A DNA stretch of 64,000 nt from positions 1 through 64,000 of the forward strand of contig NZ_JQGC01000010.1 in NCBI RefSeq assembly GCF_000743575.1, in the 5' to 3' direction. The notes beneath the pieces are model-generated. The model saw nothing but the letters and a program-made list of their open reading frames with translations. It was not told the DNA's origin and did not search any database. The translations under genes and the position numbers were made by a program. Below, one piece after another: positions 56,016 through 64,000 of the stretch; the stretch's first letter is position 1; the number at the start of each line of letters is the position of its first letter. This stretch comes from Devosia riboflavina (GTDB taxonomy: Bacteria; Pseudomonadota; Alphaproteobacteria; Rhizobiales; Devosiaceae).

Positions 56016-56858
56016 CTATTCGCTAGATGAGCCGGAAAGCTCGGCTTCCTGTGCCGCCAGCTTCGCCTCGCGACGCTTCTGCACAATCCGAACCGACAGG
56101 ATCGCCAGTTCGTAAAGCGCGTACATCGGCAGGGCAAGCCCGATCTGGGAGATCGGATCGGGCGGTGTGATCAAGGCGGCCACGATCAGGATGCCGACGA
56201 TGGCAAAGCGGCGGCCCTTCTTGAGCATCTCGACATTGACGAGATCGATCTGCGCCAGAAGCGTCAGCACGACGGGCAACTGGAAGCAGATGCCGAAAGC
56301 CAGAATCAGCGTCATGGCGAAGCCGAGATATTCAGACACGCGCGGCATGAGCTTGATTTCTTCCGTCTCCATGCCGGCGAAGAAATGCAGCGCCATGGGC
56401 AGGACGGTGAAATAGACCATCAGCGCACCCATGATGAAGAAGATCGGGGTGGCAATGAGATAGGGCACCAGCGCCTTGCGCTCGTGCTTGTAGAGCCCCG
56501 GCGCAACGAAGAGATAGATCTGCGTGGCGATGAAGGGGAAGCCGAGGAAGATCGCGCCGAAGAAGGCCAGGTTCAGTTCGGTGAAGAACAGTTCCTGCGG
56601 GGCGGTATAGATCAGCTCGATCGTATGGGTCGGATCATTGGCATAGACGCCGCGATAGGGCCCGAGAAGAATATCGAAAATATTCTTCGAGATCAGGAAG
56701 CAGCCGATCATCAGCACGACGACGGCGATGGCGCTATAGATGAGGCGCTTGCGCAGCTCGATCAGGTGTTCGAGAAGCGGCGCCTCGCTGCCCGCGAGTT
56801 CGTCCTCGACTTCGGGCTTGTTCTTGTCTTCGAGCTGCGGCTGCTTGGCGTCGGCCAT
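56016..56858 (-). CDS. tatC: Twin-arginine translocase subunit TatC
   Basis: 280 residues, six membrane helices. Family hallmarks: LLEHLIELRKRLIYS before helix 1 and the periplasmic FFTELNLAFFGAIFLGFPFI. It is the signal-peptide receptor of the Tat pathway, which exports folded proteins. Two nt after tatB, same operon. Confidence 0.96.
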   Translation of the reverse strand: MADAKQPQLEDKNKPEVEDELAGSEAPLLEHLIELRKRLIYSAIAVVVLMIGCFLISKNIFDILLGPYRGVYANDPTHTIELIYTAPQELFFTELNLAFFGAIFLGFPFIATQIYLFVAPGLYKHERKALVPYLIATPIFFIMGALMVYFTVLPMALHFFAGMETEEIKLMPRVSEYLGFAMTLILAFGICFQLPVVLTLLAQIDLVNVEMLKKGRRFAIVGILIVAALITPPDPISQIGLALPMYALYELAILSVRIVQKRREAKLAAQEAELSGSSSE

Positions 56859-56860
56859 CG

Positions 56861-57622
56861 TTATTTCGTTTCTACCGGTTCAGCCGGCTTCTTGCGCGGC
56901 GCGCGGGGCTTCTTGGCGGGCGCAGCCGGTTCGGCGGCAACTTCTGCGACAGCAACCTTGGTCCGCGGCTTGCGAACCGGCTTGGCAGGCACCACGACTT
57001 CATTGGCGCTCGCAGCCTCAGGCAGTGCGGTCTTCTTGGCTGGTGCCTTCCTCGCGGCAGGCTGCTTGGCAACAGCCGCGGTTTTCTTTGCGGCGGCAGG
57101 CTTTTTCGCCGGGGCGACCTTGGTGGCCTCGACCGGCGGAAGCTCGCTTGACGTCACGGGTGCCGTCGGCGCTGCGGTGACCGACTTGGCCGCCGTTACC
57201 TGCGCTGCCTTTACCGGCTCGCTGCCCTTGAAGCCATAGTCGGAGGCCAGCTCATCATTGGTCTTCTTGGCGGGCGGCATGCCGGCAGCGCTGCGCAGCT
57301 CGTCGACAACGCTTTCCGCCTTGGGGTCAGCCGGCTTGATGGCGCCGCTGGGCTGCGGGCCCGTCGGCGTCATGGTGTTGAATTCCTTGCGGATCTCTTC
57401 GGCCGTTTTCTTCAGCGGCGAGGTGATGGAATTGCGGAGGTTCCGCACTTCATCAAGGCCGGTGGTCCGATTGATTTCCCGCTGGAATTCATTGCCCATG
57501 CGGCGGATTTGACCCACGAACTTGCCGATGCGTCCCATGACGACGGGCAGGTCCTTGGGGCCAATGACGATCAGCGCAACGACGCCGATCACCAGCATCT
57601 CTGTCCAGCCTAGACCGAGCAT
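56861..57622 (-). CDS. tatB: Sec-independent translocase protein TatB
   Basis: 253 residues: an N-terminal helix with GLGWTEMLVIGVVALIVIGP and KDLPVVMGRIGKFVGQIRRM amphipathic helix, then an unusually long Ala/Lys/Pro-rich tail (AKKPAAAKKTAAVAKQPAAR, like histone H1). Most TatB proteins are 150-200 residues, so the tail is an extension, presumably disordered and cytosolic. Between tatA and tatC. Confidence 0.93.
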   Translation of the reverse strand: MLGLGWTEMLVIGVVALIVIGPKDLPVVMGRIGKFVGQIRRMGNEFQREINRTTGLDEVRNLRNSITSPLKKTAEEIRKEFNTMTPTGPQPSGAIKPADPKAESVVDELRSAAGMPPAKKTNDELASDYGFKGSEPVKAAQVTAAKSVTAAPTAPVTSSELPPVEATKVAPAKKPAAAKKTAAVAKQPAARKAPAKKTALPEAASANEVVVPAKPVRKPRTKVAVAEVAAEPAAPAKKPRAPRKKPAEPVETK

Positions 57623-57673
57623 AAGGATAGTCTCCGAGCGCGGCCCACGGCCGCTAAGTCAGGCCGAGAAGGA

Positions 57674-57883
57674 TCAGACGTCCTTGCGCTCGGTCTCGCG
57701 TGTTTCGACTTCAGCAGTCGTGGTGACACGTTCAACCGGCTTGTCGTCGTCCTTCATGCCCTTCTGGAAGGCTTTGATGCCCGACGCAACTTCACCCATC
57801 ATGCCGGAGATCTTCCCGCGGCCGAACAGCAGAATTACGACGACGGCAACAACGAGAATGCCCCAAATGGAAGGCGCGTGCAT
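57674..57883 (-). CDS. tatA: Sec-independent translocase protein TatA
   Basis: 69 residues: short N-terminus, one membrane helix ([17 protein letters not shown]), the hinge GRGKISG and an amphipathic helix [11 protein letters not shown]. First gene of the tatABC operon; oligomers form the Tat pore. Confidence 0.95.
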   Translation of the reverse strand: MHAPSIWGILVVAVVVILLFGRGKISGMMGEVASGIKAFQKGMKDDDKPVERVTTTAEVETRETERKDV

Positions 57884-58491
57884 GGTGATCTCCCTAGACT
57901 TTCAGAACGCGTTACACGCGATAGATGTGCGAGAAATAGGTTCAATCGCAGGCAAACACAAGAACGTGTTGCCGTTGCGCACTCACGAAAGCGGCAACCT
58001 GCATCCCAATATGACGGATTCACTCGCTCTCAAGGCAGGGCCAGGGCCTCTTTATGGACCGGCGTGACACCGAAGGGACGCGTTCTAAATCGGCAGGCAT
58101 AAGACCCGCCCGGCCTTTCGGCTTGCGGCTGCGCGGTCGCGACGCCCCTTCGGGCGCACGGTGAGAAGCGGCTTTCGCCTCGAAATGTAAGATAGAAGAG
58201 GCGAAAGCCGCTTCGCACGTCCGGGATTTTTTGCGCACGCATCGAGCGGTCCCCTTTTGGGGTTTTACGGTCCAGATCGCCGTCGGAAGCATCCGAAGAT
58301 GCGACGGGGGCTTTCTGCCGCTTGACCGGTGGTCAGCATCCACGCACTCGCCCAGGCGACCCCGAGCGACCCGACTTCCCGCCCGACACTTCGTCGGTGC
58401 CGCGTGTTATCGGCGGGAATGAGGGGAGAATGCCACAGGTTTTGGGGGCGGGGATAAGCGGGATAGATTGCGTTCAGCGCTCAGCGGCGCG
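57884..58491. other. 608-bp gene-free stretch with strong stem-loops
   Basis: Between scpB and tatA, both on the minus strand. Its main feature is a perfect 17-bp inverted repeat (58165-58181 and 58198-58214, 16-nt loop), followed on the plus strand by a run of six T (about 58227). Other complementary pieces are CCGAAGGG/CCCTTCGG and CCCC-TTTT-GGGG (58252-58263). Short frames exist on both strands but none has gene-like composition or a start signal. A structured RNA gene or a repeat element is possible; the tatA promoter must also lie here. Confidence 0.6.
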
Positions 58492-59148
58492 CTAGTCGTC
58501 GTCGCTGACCGCATCTCCCTGATCGTCCGGGGCAAGCGGGTCTTCGTCGTCTCGCAAAGCGCCATCGAATGGCAATGGAATTTGCAGCGATGGCGGCAAT
58601 CTGGATGACAGGAGCCCTGCCCCTTTGAGTTCGTCGAGGCCGGGCAGATCGGACAGGTGCTCAAGGCCAAAATGGTCGAGAAAGGCATCGGTGGTGCCAT
58701 AGGTAACGGGCCTGCCCGGTGTGCGGCGGCGGCCGCGCATGCGCACCCAGCCAGCTTCCATCAGGATATCCATCGTGCCCTTGCCGACGGCAACGCCGCG
58801 GACTTCTTCGATTTCGGCCCGAGTCGCGGGCTGGTGGTAGGCAATGATCGCGAGGGTTTCGAGCGCGGCACGGGAAAGCGGGCGGGTTTCCTCTTCCTCC
58901 CGGCGCAGCAGGAAGCCCAGGTCTTCGGCGGTGCGGAAGGCCCAGCGATCGCCGCGGCGCACCAGATTAACGCCACGGTTGGCATAAAGCGCGCGCAACT
59001 CTTCGATCAGCACCGGCAGGTTCGCACCGTCGCCCACATAGGGCGACATCTCTGCGAGGGACAAAGGCTCTGACGAGGCGAACAGGAGCGCTTCAAGAAT
59101 GCGCAACTGACGCTGGCGCACCTCGCCTTCGAAATTCTCATCGCTCAT
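58492..59148 (-). CDS. scpB: Chromosome segregation and condensation protein ScpB
   Basis: 218 residues, two winged-helix domains: ILEALLFASSEPLSLAEMSP and LSRAALETLAIIAYHQPATR, with EIEEVRGVAVGKGTMDILM, typical of ScpB. Partner of ScpA and SMC. The acidic tail (DDEDPLAPDDQGDAVSDDD) is common in the class. Overlaps the scpA stop by 4 nt. Confidence 0.94.
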   Translation of the reverse strand: MSDENFEGEVRQRQLRILEALLFASSEPLSLAEMSPYVGDGANLPVLIEELRALYANRGVNLVRRGDRWAFRTAEDLGFLLRREEEETRPLSRAALETLAIIAYHQPATRAEIEEVRGVAVGKGTMDILMEAGWVRMRGRRRTPGRPVTYGTTDAFLDHFGLEHLSDLPGLDELKGAGLLSSRLPPSLQIPLPFDGALRDDEDPLAPDDQGDAVSDDD

Positions 59149-59963
59149 GGTTGTTCACGTTTCCGGCGCCGCAGCAGGATGGGCCCAAAAGTCTCGCTCT
59201 GCCGAACTTCGATTTCGCCCTGGCGAACCAATTCGAGACTGGAGGCGAAGGTGGAGGCGCGGACGGTTGCGCGCTCGTCCGGCTTGGCCAGATATTGTTC
59301 GAGATAGGTATCCATCGCGATCCAGTCAGCGCTTTCGCCGATCAGCCGCTGCAGAATGTCTCGCGCGTCCTGCAGAGACCAGACGGTCCGCGTATAAGGA
59401 CGATATTCGGTAACGGCACCGCGTTCGCGCTGGGCCGAATAGGCTTTCAACAGCTCATAGTAGCTCGCTTCCCATATGGATTTTCGAGCGACTTCCAAGG
59501 GTTCGGGCGCACCGCGCGAATAGATCTGCAGGCCCAGCCTGGGGCGGCTCAAGAGACGGCTCGCCGCTAGGCGCATGGCCTCGAGGCGCTTGAGACGGAA
59601 TTGCAGCATGGCCGCCAGCATTTCGCCGGATGGCTCGTCATCGTCCTGAACCTGCGGCACCATGAGGCGGCTCTTGAGATAAGCCAGCCACGCGGCCATC
59701 ACCAGATAGTCGGCCGCAACTTCGATGCGGCGCTCGCGCACCCGGTCGATGAAGGACAGATATTGCTCGGCGAGGGCCAAAATGGAAATCGCCGCAAGGT
59801 CGACCTTTTGCCGTCGCGCCAGGTCCAGCAGCAGATCGAGAGGGCCTTCATAGCCGTCCACGTCGACATGCAGGACCTCGTCCGCTGGCGGCGCTTCTGC
59901 GTCGAGCCATTCGGTCAGCGATCCGGTCATGAGGAAATCCGCGGAGCAGAGGTCATGCCGCAT
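59145..59963 (-). CDS. scpA: Segregation and condensation protein ScpA
   Basis: 272 residues, kleisin of the SMC-ScpAB complex. The hallmark N-terminal segment is VDGYEGPLDLLLDLARRQKVDL, followed by ISILALAEQYLSFI and YLVMAAWLAYLKSRLMVP. The start used is ATG at 59963; ATG at 59930 (TGSLTEWLDAEAP) is an alternative and neither has a good ribosome site. In related genomes nagZ usually precedes scpA; here it is xth. Confidence 0.92.
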   Translation of the reverse strand: MRHDLCSADFLMTGSLTEWLDAEAPPADEVLHVDVDGYEGPLDLLLDLARRQKVDLAAISILALAEQYLSFIDRVRERRIEVAADYLVMAAWLAYLKSRLMVPQVQDDDEPSGEMLAAMLQFRLKRLEAMRLAASRLLSRPRLGLQIYSRGAPEPLEVARKSIWEASYYELLKAYSAQRERGAVTEYRPYTRTVWSLQDARDILQRLIGESADWIAMDTYLEQYLAKPDERATVRASTFASSLELVRQGEIEVRQSETFGPILLRRRKREQP

Positions 59964-60009
59964 CCTTGGCGGCGCAAAGCCGCAGCGTCAAGCGAGCCAA
60001 GCAGTTGGG

Positions 60010-60795
60010 CTAGAAGCTGAACACGCCTTCTACCGGAACGTGGTCGCTGGGCTTGTCCCAACCGCGCACGTCCTTATGCACGGTGACGTCATCTAGCCGG
60101 TCGGCTGCTTGCGGCGAGAGCATCAGGTGATCGATGCGGATACCGGCATTTCGCCGCCATGCGCCGGCCTGGAAATCCCAGAACGTAAAGGTTTGCTCCG
60201 CGGTGATGGAGCGCAGGGCATCGGTCATGCCAAGGTTACGCAGAATCCGGAACTTTTCGAGGCTTTCCGGCCGATAGAGCGCATCGCCCCACCAGGCGTC
60301 GGGATCATGGGCGTCGATCGGCGCGGGAATGAGATTGAAGTCGCCCATGAGCACGAAGGGCTCTTCCAACGCCAGGCGGTCCTCGACGAACGTGTTGAGG
60401 CGATCCATCCAGCGCAGTTTGTAGGGAAACTTCTCGGTATCGACCGGATTGCCGTTCGGGAGGTAAATGTTGCAAATGCGGACGATCCCGCCTTCGACCG
60501 AAAAAACGCCTTCGATGAGGCGCGATTGTTCGTCGGCGTCGTCGCCCGGCAGGCCACGGTGCACTTCGTCGAAGGGAAGTTTGGAAAGGAGCGCGACGCC
60601 GTTCCAGCTCTTCTGGCCGTGTGTGACAACATTGTAGCCAAGCGCCTCGATCTCGGCGATCGGAAAGCCCTCGTCGACGGTCTTGATTTCCTGCAGGCCG
60701 ACAATGTCGGGCTTTTCTTCCTCAAGCCAGCGCAGCAGAAGTTCGAGCCGGGCCTTGATGCCATTGATATTCCAGGTGGCGACGCGCAAGGCCAT
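60010..60795 (-). CDS. xth: Exodeoxyribonuclease III (AP endonuclease)
   Basis: 261 residues of the ExoIII family: RVATWNINGIKARLELLLRW, LQEIKT (metal-binding Glu), LPNGNPVDTEKF, LMGDFNLIPAP and the C-terminal SDHVPV with catalytic Asp-His. Repairs abasic sites. The frame is open 53 codons upstream, but the ATG at 60795 starts the core exactly. Fourteen nt downstream of the serine hydrolase gene, same strand. Confidence 0.95.
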   Translation of the reverse strand: MALRVATWNINGIKARLELLLRWLEEEKPDIVGLQEIKTVDEGFPIAEIEALGYNVVTHGQKSWNGVALLSKLPFDEVHRGLPGDDADEQSRLIEGVFSVEGGIVRICNIYLPNGNPVDTEKFPYKLRWMDRLNTFVEDRLALEEPFVLMGDFNLIPAPIDAHDPDAWWGDALYRPESLEKFRILRNLGMTDALRSITAEQTFTFWDFQAGAWRRNAGIRIDHLMLSPQAADRLDDVTVHKDVRGWDKPSDHVPVEGVFSF

Positions 60796-60809
60796 GGCTC
60801 TCTCCGGCA

Positions 60810-61913
60810 CTAGTTGAGGTCGGCATAAACGGCGCGAATGAGGTCCTTGGGATAGCGTCCCGTGCACCCTTCGAGCGCCGTATTGCTCATCGACACTATG
60901 GTAATGGCATTGGCGGGATCGACAAGCCAGGAATGTCCATAAACCCCGCCCCAATTGATGGTGCCCTTGGCGGAGGGCGATGCGGCGGCTTCGGGATCAT
61001 CGACGATGGCGCCGAAATAGCCAAAGCGCTGGCCCTGATCTTGCCGGAAGATATCGCCAATGCGATTGGAAAAGCCCAGTGCGACAGTCTCCGGCTTCAG
61101 CACGGAGCCGCCGCCCTTGCGCAGGGTTTCGAGGAATTTTGCGATGTTCTCCGGTGTGCCGGCCATGCCGGCGCCGCCGGACTGAAAGGCTTTGTCACTA
61201 AAGATGCGGGAGGGCGAGAACATCACCGTGCCGCCGTCTTCCCCGGCAACAAATTGCGGGTCGGTCATCACGGTGGGTTCCGGCGTGCCATCGGCATAGG
61301 GGGTGGCGAGGCGCGCCTTGTCGGCAACGAAGAAGCCGGTTTCGTCCATGCCGAGCGGCCCGGTGATGTGGGCGTGCACGGCGTCTTGGAGCGAACCGCC
61401 CTGCACTGCCGCGAGCACTGCACCGAGAACGTCGATGGCGACCGAATAGGTCCAGCCTGTGCCAGGCGCGAACAGCAACGGGGCGGCGGCGACCTTTGAG
61501 AAGTTGGTCCGGAAATCCTTGTCGGTCGGCCCCAAGCCGGTCGAAATCGTCTCGTCGGCATAGCCATAGGCAAGCCCGGAGGTGTGCGTCAGCAGGTGGT
61601 GGATGGTGATCGGCGCTGGGGAGCCGTCTTCGAGTTTGGGCGTAAAATAATCGAGGTGTTTTGAAACGAGATCGTCGAGCCTGAGCAAGCCCTTGTCGAT
61701 CATTGCCAGGGCCGTTGCGGCAACGATGGGCTTCGTGACGGAGGCCAGCCTATAGATGGCGTTTTCGATCATCGGCACGCCGGCCTTACGATCGAAATGG
61801 CCGGCAGTGCGCCGCAGGATCAGCTCCCCATGGCGATAGACGATCAGTTCTGACCCGACGATCTTGTTGCCGGACACAGCCTCATCCATGACCGCGTTGA
61901 CGCGCGCGCCCAT
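60810..61913 (-). CDS. Serine hydrolase of the beta-lactamase/EstB type
   Basis: 367 residues with the class C beta-lactamase fold: nucleophile motif Ser58-Val-Thr-Lys61 (RLASVTKPIVA), the Tyr motif Tyr156-Ser-Val (WTYSVAIDVLG) and the third motif region YGHSWLV in place of KTG. No signal peptide, so it acts in the cytoplasm, favouring an esterase or peptidase over antibiotic resistance. Substrate unknown. Confidence 0.85.
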   Translation of the reverse strand: MGARVNAVMDEAVSGNKIVGSELIVYRHGELILRRTAGHFDRKAGVPMIENAIYRLASVTKPIVAATALAMIDKGLLRLDDLVSKHLDYFTPKLEDGSPAPITIHHLLTHTSGLAYGYADETISTGLGPTDKDFRTNFSKVAAAPLLFAPGTGWTYSVAIDVLGAVLAAVQGGSLQDAVHAHITGPLGMDETGFFVADKARLATPYADGTPEPTVMTDPQFVAGEDGGTVMFSPSRIFSDKAFQSGGAGMAGTPENIAKFLETLRKGGGSVLKPETVALGFSNRIGDIFRQDQGQRFGYFGAIVDDPEAAASPSAKGTINWGGVYGHSWLVDPANAITIVSMSNTALEGCTGRYPKDLIRAVYADLN

Positions 61914-61942
61914 ATTCCCCTCCCAGAGATGTGCTTGATTAT

Positions 61943-62296
61943 TTAGACGGCGAAACTCGTGCCGCAGCCGCAGGATGCGACGGCGTTCGGGTTCTTGATC
62001 TGGAAGGCCTGGCCGATCAGATCGTCCGTAAAGTCGATTTCCGCGCCGCCCATGAATTCGAGGCTCAGCGAATCGATCAGCACTGTGGCATCACCCTTTT
62101 GCAGCACGAGGTCGTCCTCGTTCGCCGTCTCCTGCACGAGATTGTATTCGTACTGGAAACCGGAGCATCCGCCGCCAGCCACCGAAATGCGCAGCACTGT
62201 GCCCGTCGGTTCTTTCGAGAGAATGCGAGACACGCGCTTCGCGGCGCGATCCGACAAAGTCACGGCAGGGGTTTCGGCAAGGGCGGCAGCGGTCAT
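61943..62296 (-). CDS. A-type iron-sulfur carrier (ErpA/IscA family)
   Basis: 117 residues with the three conserved cysteines: AGGGCSGFQYEY and ASCGCGTSF. Transfers Fe-S clusters to target proteins. The spacing between Cys and the C-terminal CGCG pair is that of the ErpA/IscA family; I cannot decide between the two. Divergent from dgt. Confidence 0.93.
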   Translation of the reverse strand: MTAAALAETPAVTLSDRAAKRVSRILSKEPTGTVLRISVAGGGCSGFQYEYNLVQETANEDDLVLQKGDATVLIDSLSLEFMGGAEIDFTDDLIGQAFQIKNPNAVASCGCGTSFAV

Positions 62297-62382
62297 TTGA
62301 AGTGTCCGTACGGTCGTAATGTCATAACACTGGCCTTAAGATAGGCGCATCAAGCGCCGTTGCAAAGGCCTGGAACGAGAAG

Positions 62383-63576
62383 ATGAACGAAACAGCGCCT
62401 TATGCCAGCAAGCCCGAAGATTCCCTCGGGCGTCTCTATGGCACCGGACCGAGCCCGACACGCTCGGAATTCCAGCGAGATCGCGACCGGATCATCCACT
62501 CGACGGCGTTTCGTCGGCTGCAGCACAAGACGCAGGTTTTTCTGCATCACGAGGGGCGGCATTTTCGCAATCGGCTGACGCATACGCTCGAAGTCAGCCA
62601 GATCGCCCGGTCCATCGCTCGGGCGCTGAGGCTCAACGAAGACCTGGCGGAGGCCGTGGCGCTGAGCCATGACCTCGGCCACACGCCTTTCGGCCATGCG
62701 GGTGAACGCGCCTTGCATCGGGCCATGGCGCCCTATGGCGGGTTCGACCATAACGTTCAGGCCTTGCGGGTCGTTACACAGCTCGAGAATCGCTATGCCG
62801 AGCATGACGGCATCAATCTCACCTGGGAAACGCTGGAAGGCATTCTCAAGCATAATGGTCCGCTGATTCATCCGGATGGCCGTCCATATGGTCGCTATGA
62901 GGAAGAAGGTTTGCCAGCAGGTGTCGCCGATATTCCCGCGGTCGCGGATTTGCGCCTTTCAAGCCATGCGAGCCTTGAGGCGCAAGTGGCCGCTATTGCG
63001 GACGACATCGCCTATAACGCCCATGACATAGACGACGCCCTGCGCGCTGGCCTCGTGCAGCTTGCCGACTTCGAGGACGCGCCGATGGCGGGGCCAATCG
63101 TTCGTGAAGTCGAAGAGCGCTACCCCGATGTCGGTGCCAAGCGCCAGACGCACGAAGTGCAGCGGCGCATGATTACGCGGGCCATCGAGGACGTCATTGC
63201 CCAGAGCGCGGCCGGTATCGTCGAGGCAGGTGTCGCTAGCGCCGAAGATGTCCGCATGGCCGGCAAAACCCTCATTGCTTTTTCCCCACCCACAGCCGAG
63301 GCGGAAAAAGGATTGAAGGCGGTTCTCTATAAGCGCGTCTATCGTGACGAGGCGGTCATGCGGCCGGTTCGCGAGAGCGAAGCGGTCGTTGAGCGGCTGT
63401 TTGCCGCTTATATGGAGAGTGCCAATATGCCCGGCCGCTGGGGCGACGCTGCCACGACGGCGAGCGATGCCAATGCCCGCGCGCGCATCGTTGCGGACTT
63501 CATTGCGGGCATGACCGATCCCTATGCGCTTGACGAACATCAGCGCTTGTTTGACGCTCGCCCGGAATTCCGCTAA
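62383..63576 (+). CDS. dgt: dGTPase-like HD-domain triphosphohydrolase
   Basis: 397 residues with the family N-terminus (SEFQRDRDRIIHSTAFRRLQ), RLTHTLEVSQIARSIARAL and the HD pair VALSHDLGHTPFGHAGE. Hydrolyses dNTPs to deoxynucleoside and triphosphate, balancing pools. Thirty nt before argS, so probably the same transcript. Confidence 0.94.
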   Translation: MNETAPYASKPEDSLGRLYGTGPSPTRSEFQRDRDRIIHSTAFRRLQHKTQVFLHHEGRHFRNRLTHTLEVSQIARSIARALRLNEDLAEAVALSHDLGHTPFGHAGERALHRAMAPYGGFDHNVQALRVVTQLENRYAEHDGINLTWETLEGILKHNGPLIHPDGRPYGRYEEEGLPAGVADIPAVADLRLSSHASLEAQVAAIADDIAYNAHDIDDALRAGLVQLADFEDAPMAGPIVREVEERYPDVGAKRQTHEVQRRMITRAIEDVIAQSAAGIVEAGVASAEDVRMAGKTLIAFSPPTAEAEKGLKAVLYKRVYRDEAVMRPVRESEAVVERLFAAYMESANMPGRWGDAATTASDANARARIVADFIAGMTDPYALDEHQRLFDARPEFR

Positions 63577-63606
63577 CCGCCTGACAGCATTTCCAGCGGG
63601 TTTGTC

Positions 63607-64000
63607 ATGGATATCTTCGCACTTTTCACCACTCGGGTCACCGAGGCTCTGCTTGCCGATCACCCCGAACTGGGCGCCGATCTGCTGTCGCGCGTTGTGG
63701 TGGAACCCCCGCGAGACCCCGCCCATGGCGATCTCTCGACCAATGCCGCTATGGTTGTGGCAAAGCCCCTCGGCAAGAATCCGCGCGAAGTCGCTGCGGC
63801 CCTGGTCGAGCGGTTTAAGGCCGATTCCGATGTAACCTCGGTCGAGGTTGCGGGCCCAGGCTTCATCAACTTCCGTCTCGCGACGCCCATTCTGCACAAG
63901 GTGCTGAAGGCTATCGGCGAGCAGAAGGACGCCTACGGCAAGTCGAACCTCGGCAAGGGCGAGCGGGTCAACGTCGAATATGTCTCGGCCAACCCGACCG
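63607..64000 (+). CDS. argS: Arginyl-tRNA synthetase, N-terminal part
   Basis: The first 131 codons are inside the window: the N-terminal Arg-tRNA-synthetase domain (PRDPAHGDLSTNAAMVVAKP, EVAGPGFINFRLA) and the beginning of the catalytic core VNVEYVSANPT. The gene continues beyond the right edge. Follows dgt in the same direction. Confidence 0.93.
   Translation, partial: MDIFALFTTRVTEALLADHPELGADLLSRVVVEPPRDPAHGDLSTNAAMVVAKPLGKNPREVAAALVERFKADSDVTSVEVAGPGFINFRLATPILHKVLKAIGEQKDAYGKSNLGKGERVNVEYVSANPT

Noticed and set aside
58020..58343. Minus-strand frames of 70 and 107 codons between scpB and tatA
   Set aside because: They cross the 17-bp stem, are Arg/Ser/Pro-rich and have no ribosome site. 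They look like translated structured or repeat DNA rather than genes.
60810..61913. Class C beta-lactamase as an antibiotic resistance gene
   Set aside because: No signal peptide and the Tyr and KTG motifs are altered (YSV, HSW); EstB-like esterase or peptidase is more likely.

Overview
The window looks like a chromosomal core region of an alphaproteobacterium of the order Hyphomicrobiales (Rhizobiales), most likely a Devosia-like organism. The order-level call rests on high GC, typical neighbourhoods (tatABC-serS-surE-nlpD-yajC-secDF, coaD-ppi-ppi-queA-tgt, ssb-uvrA, glmU-glmS, sdhE-mfd-recG), a fused SecDF, folate-dependent TrmFO and direct-repeat SOS boxes of the form GTTC-N7-GTTC. The genus is an inference from recall. 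I see no insertion sequence, prophage, CRISPR array, rRNA operon or replication origin. There is one tRNA gene, tRNA-Lys(UUU).

Layout. 0-7 kb: start of a secreted IalB-like protein, the sdhE-mfd pair on the minus strand, then a ClbS/DfsB-like protein and recG on the plus strand. 7-14 kb: glmU-glmS (UDP-GlcNAc synthesis), a membrane-anchored SPOR-like protein, tRNA-Lys, an ABC half-transporter, and small or membrane proteins of unknown role. 14-24 kb: map, pgi, tgt, an MscS channel, exoD-like, queA, two cyclophilins and coaD. tgt and queA both serve queuosine modification of tRNA. 24-41 kb: an accessory stretch inside the usual coaD-gyrA-ssb-uvrA neighbourhood. It holds a MFS/GNAT/LysE operon, a HIT protein, gyrA, a lipase-like hydrolase, three regulators with candidate palindromic operators (ArsR with SRPBCC, HxlR with quinone reductase, MerR-TipAS), an MMPL/RND transporter, small secreted proteins, dtd and ssb. 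41-45 kb: uvrA and two very small proteins, one clearly DUF1127. 45-58 kb: trmFO, a hotdog thioesterase, homologues of the mitochondrial complex I assembly factors NDUFAF6 and NDUFAF3, then secDF-yajC, a DUF815 ATPase, nlpD, surE, serS and tatCBA (Sec and Tat export plus envelope maintenance). 58-64 kb: scpAB (chromosome segregation), xth, a serine hydrolase, an A-type Fe-S carrier, dgt and the start of argS.

The gene content is mostly ordinary housekeeping. The unusual material lies between genes or in single residues: a 141-bp near-perfect palindrome exactly filling the tgt-pgi gap; a scattered family of REP-like palindromes; two separate SOS boxes, one on each side of a LysE gene between ssb and uvrA; non-canonical residues at both quinolone-contact positions of GyrA; a Tgt missing most of its zinc ligands; and a 600-bp gene-free stretch with a 17-bp perfect stem between scpB and tatA. 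I found no convincing new multi-gene system. The strongest candidates for undescribed biology are the structured intergenic elements and the small proteins.
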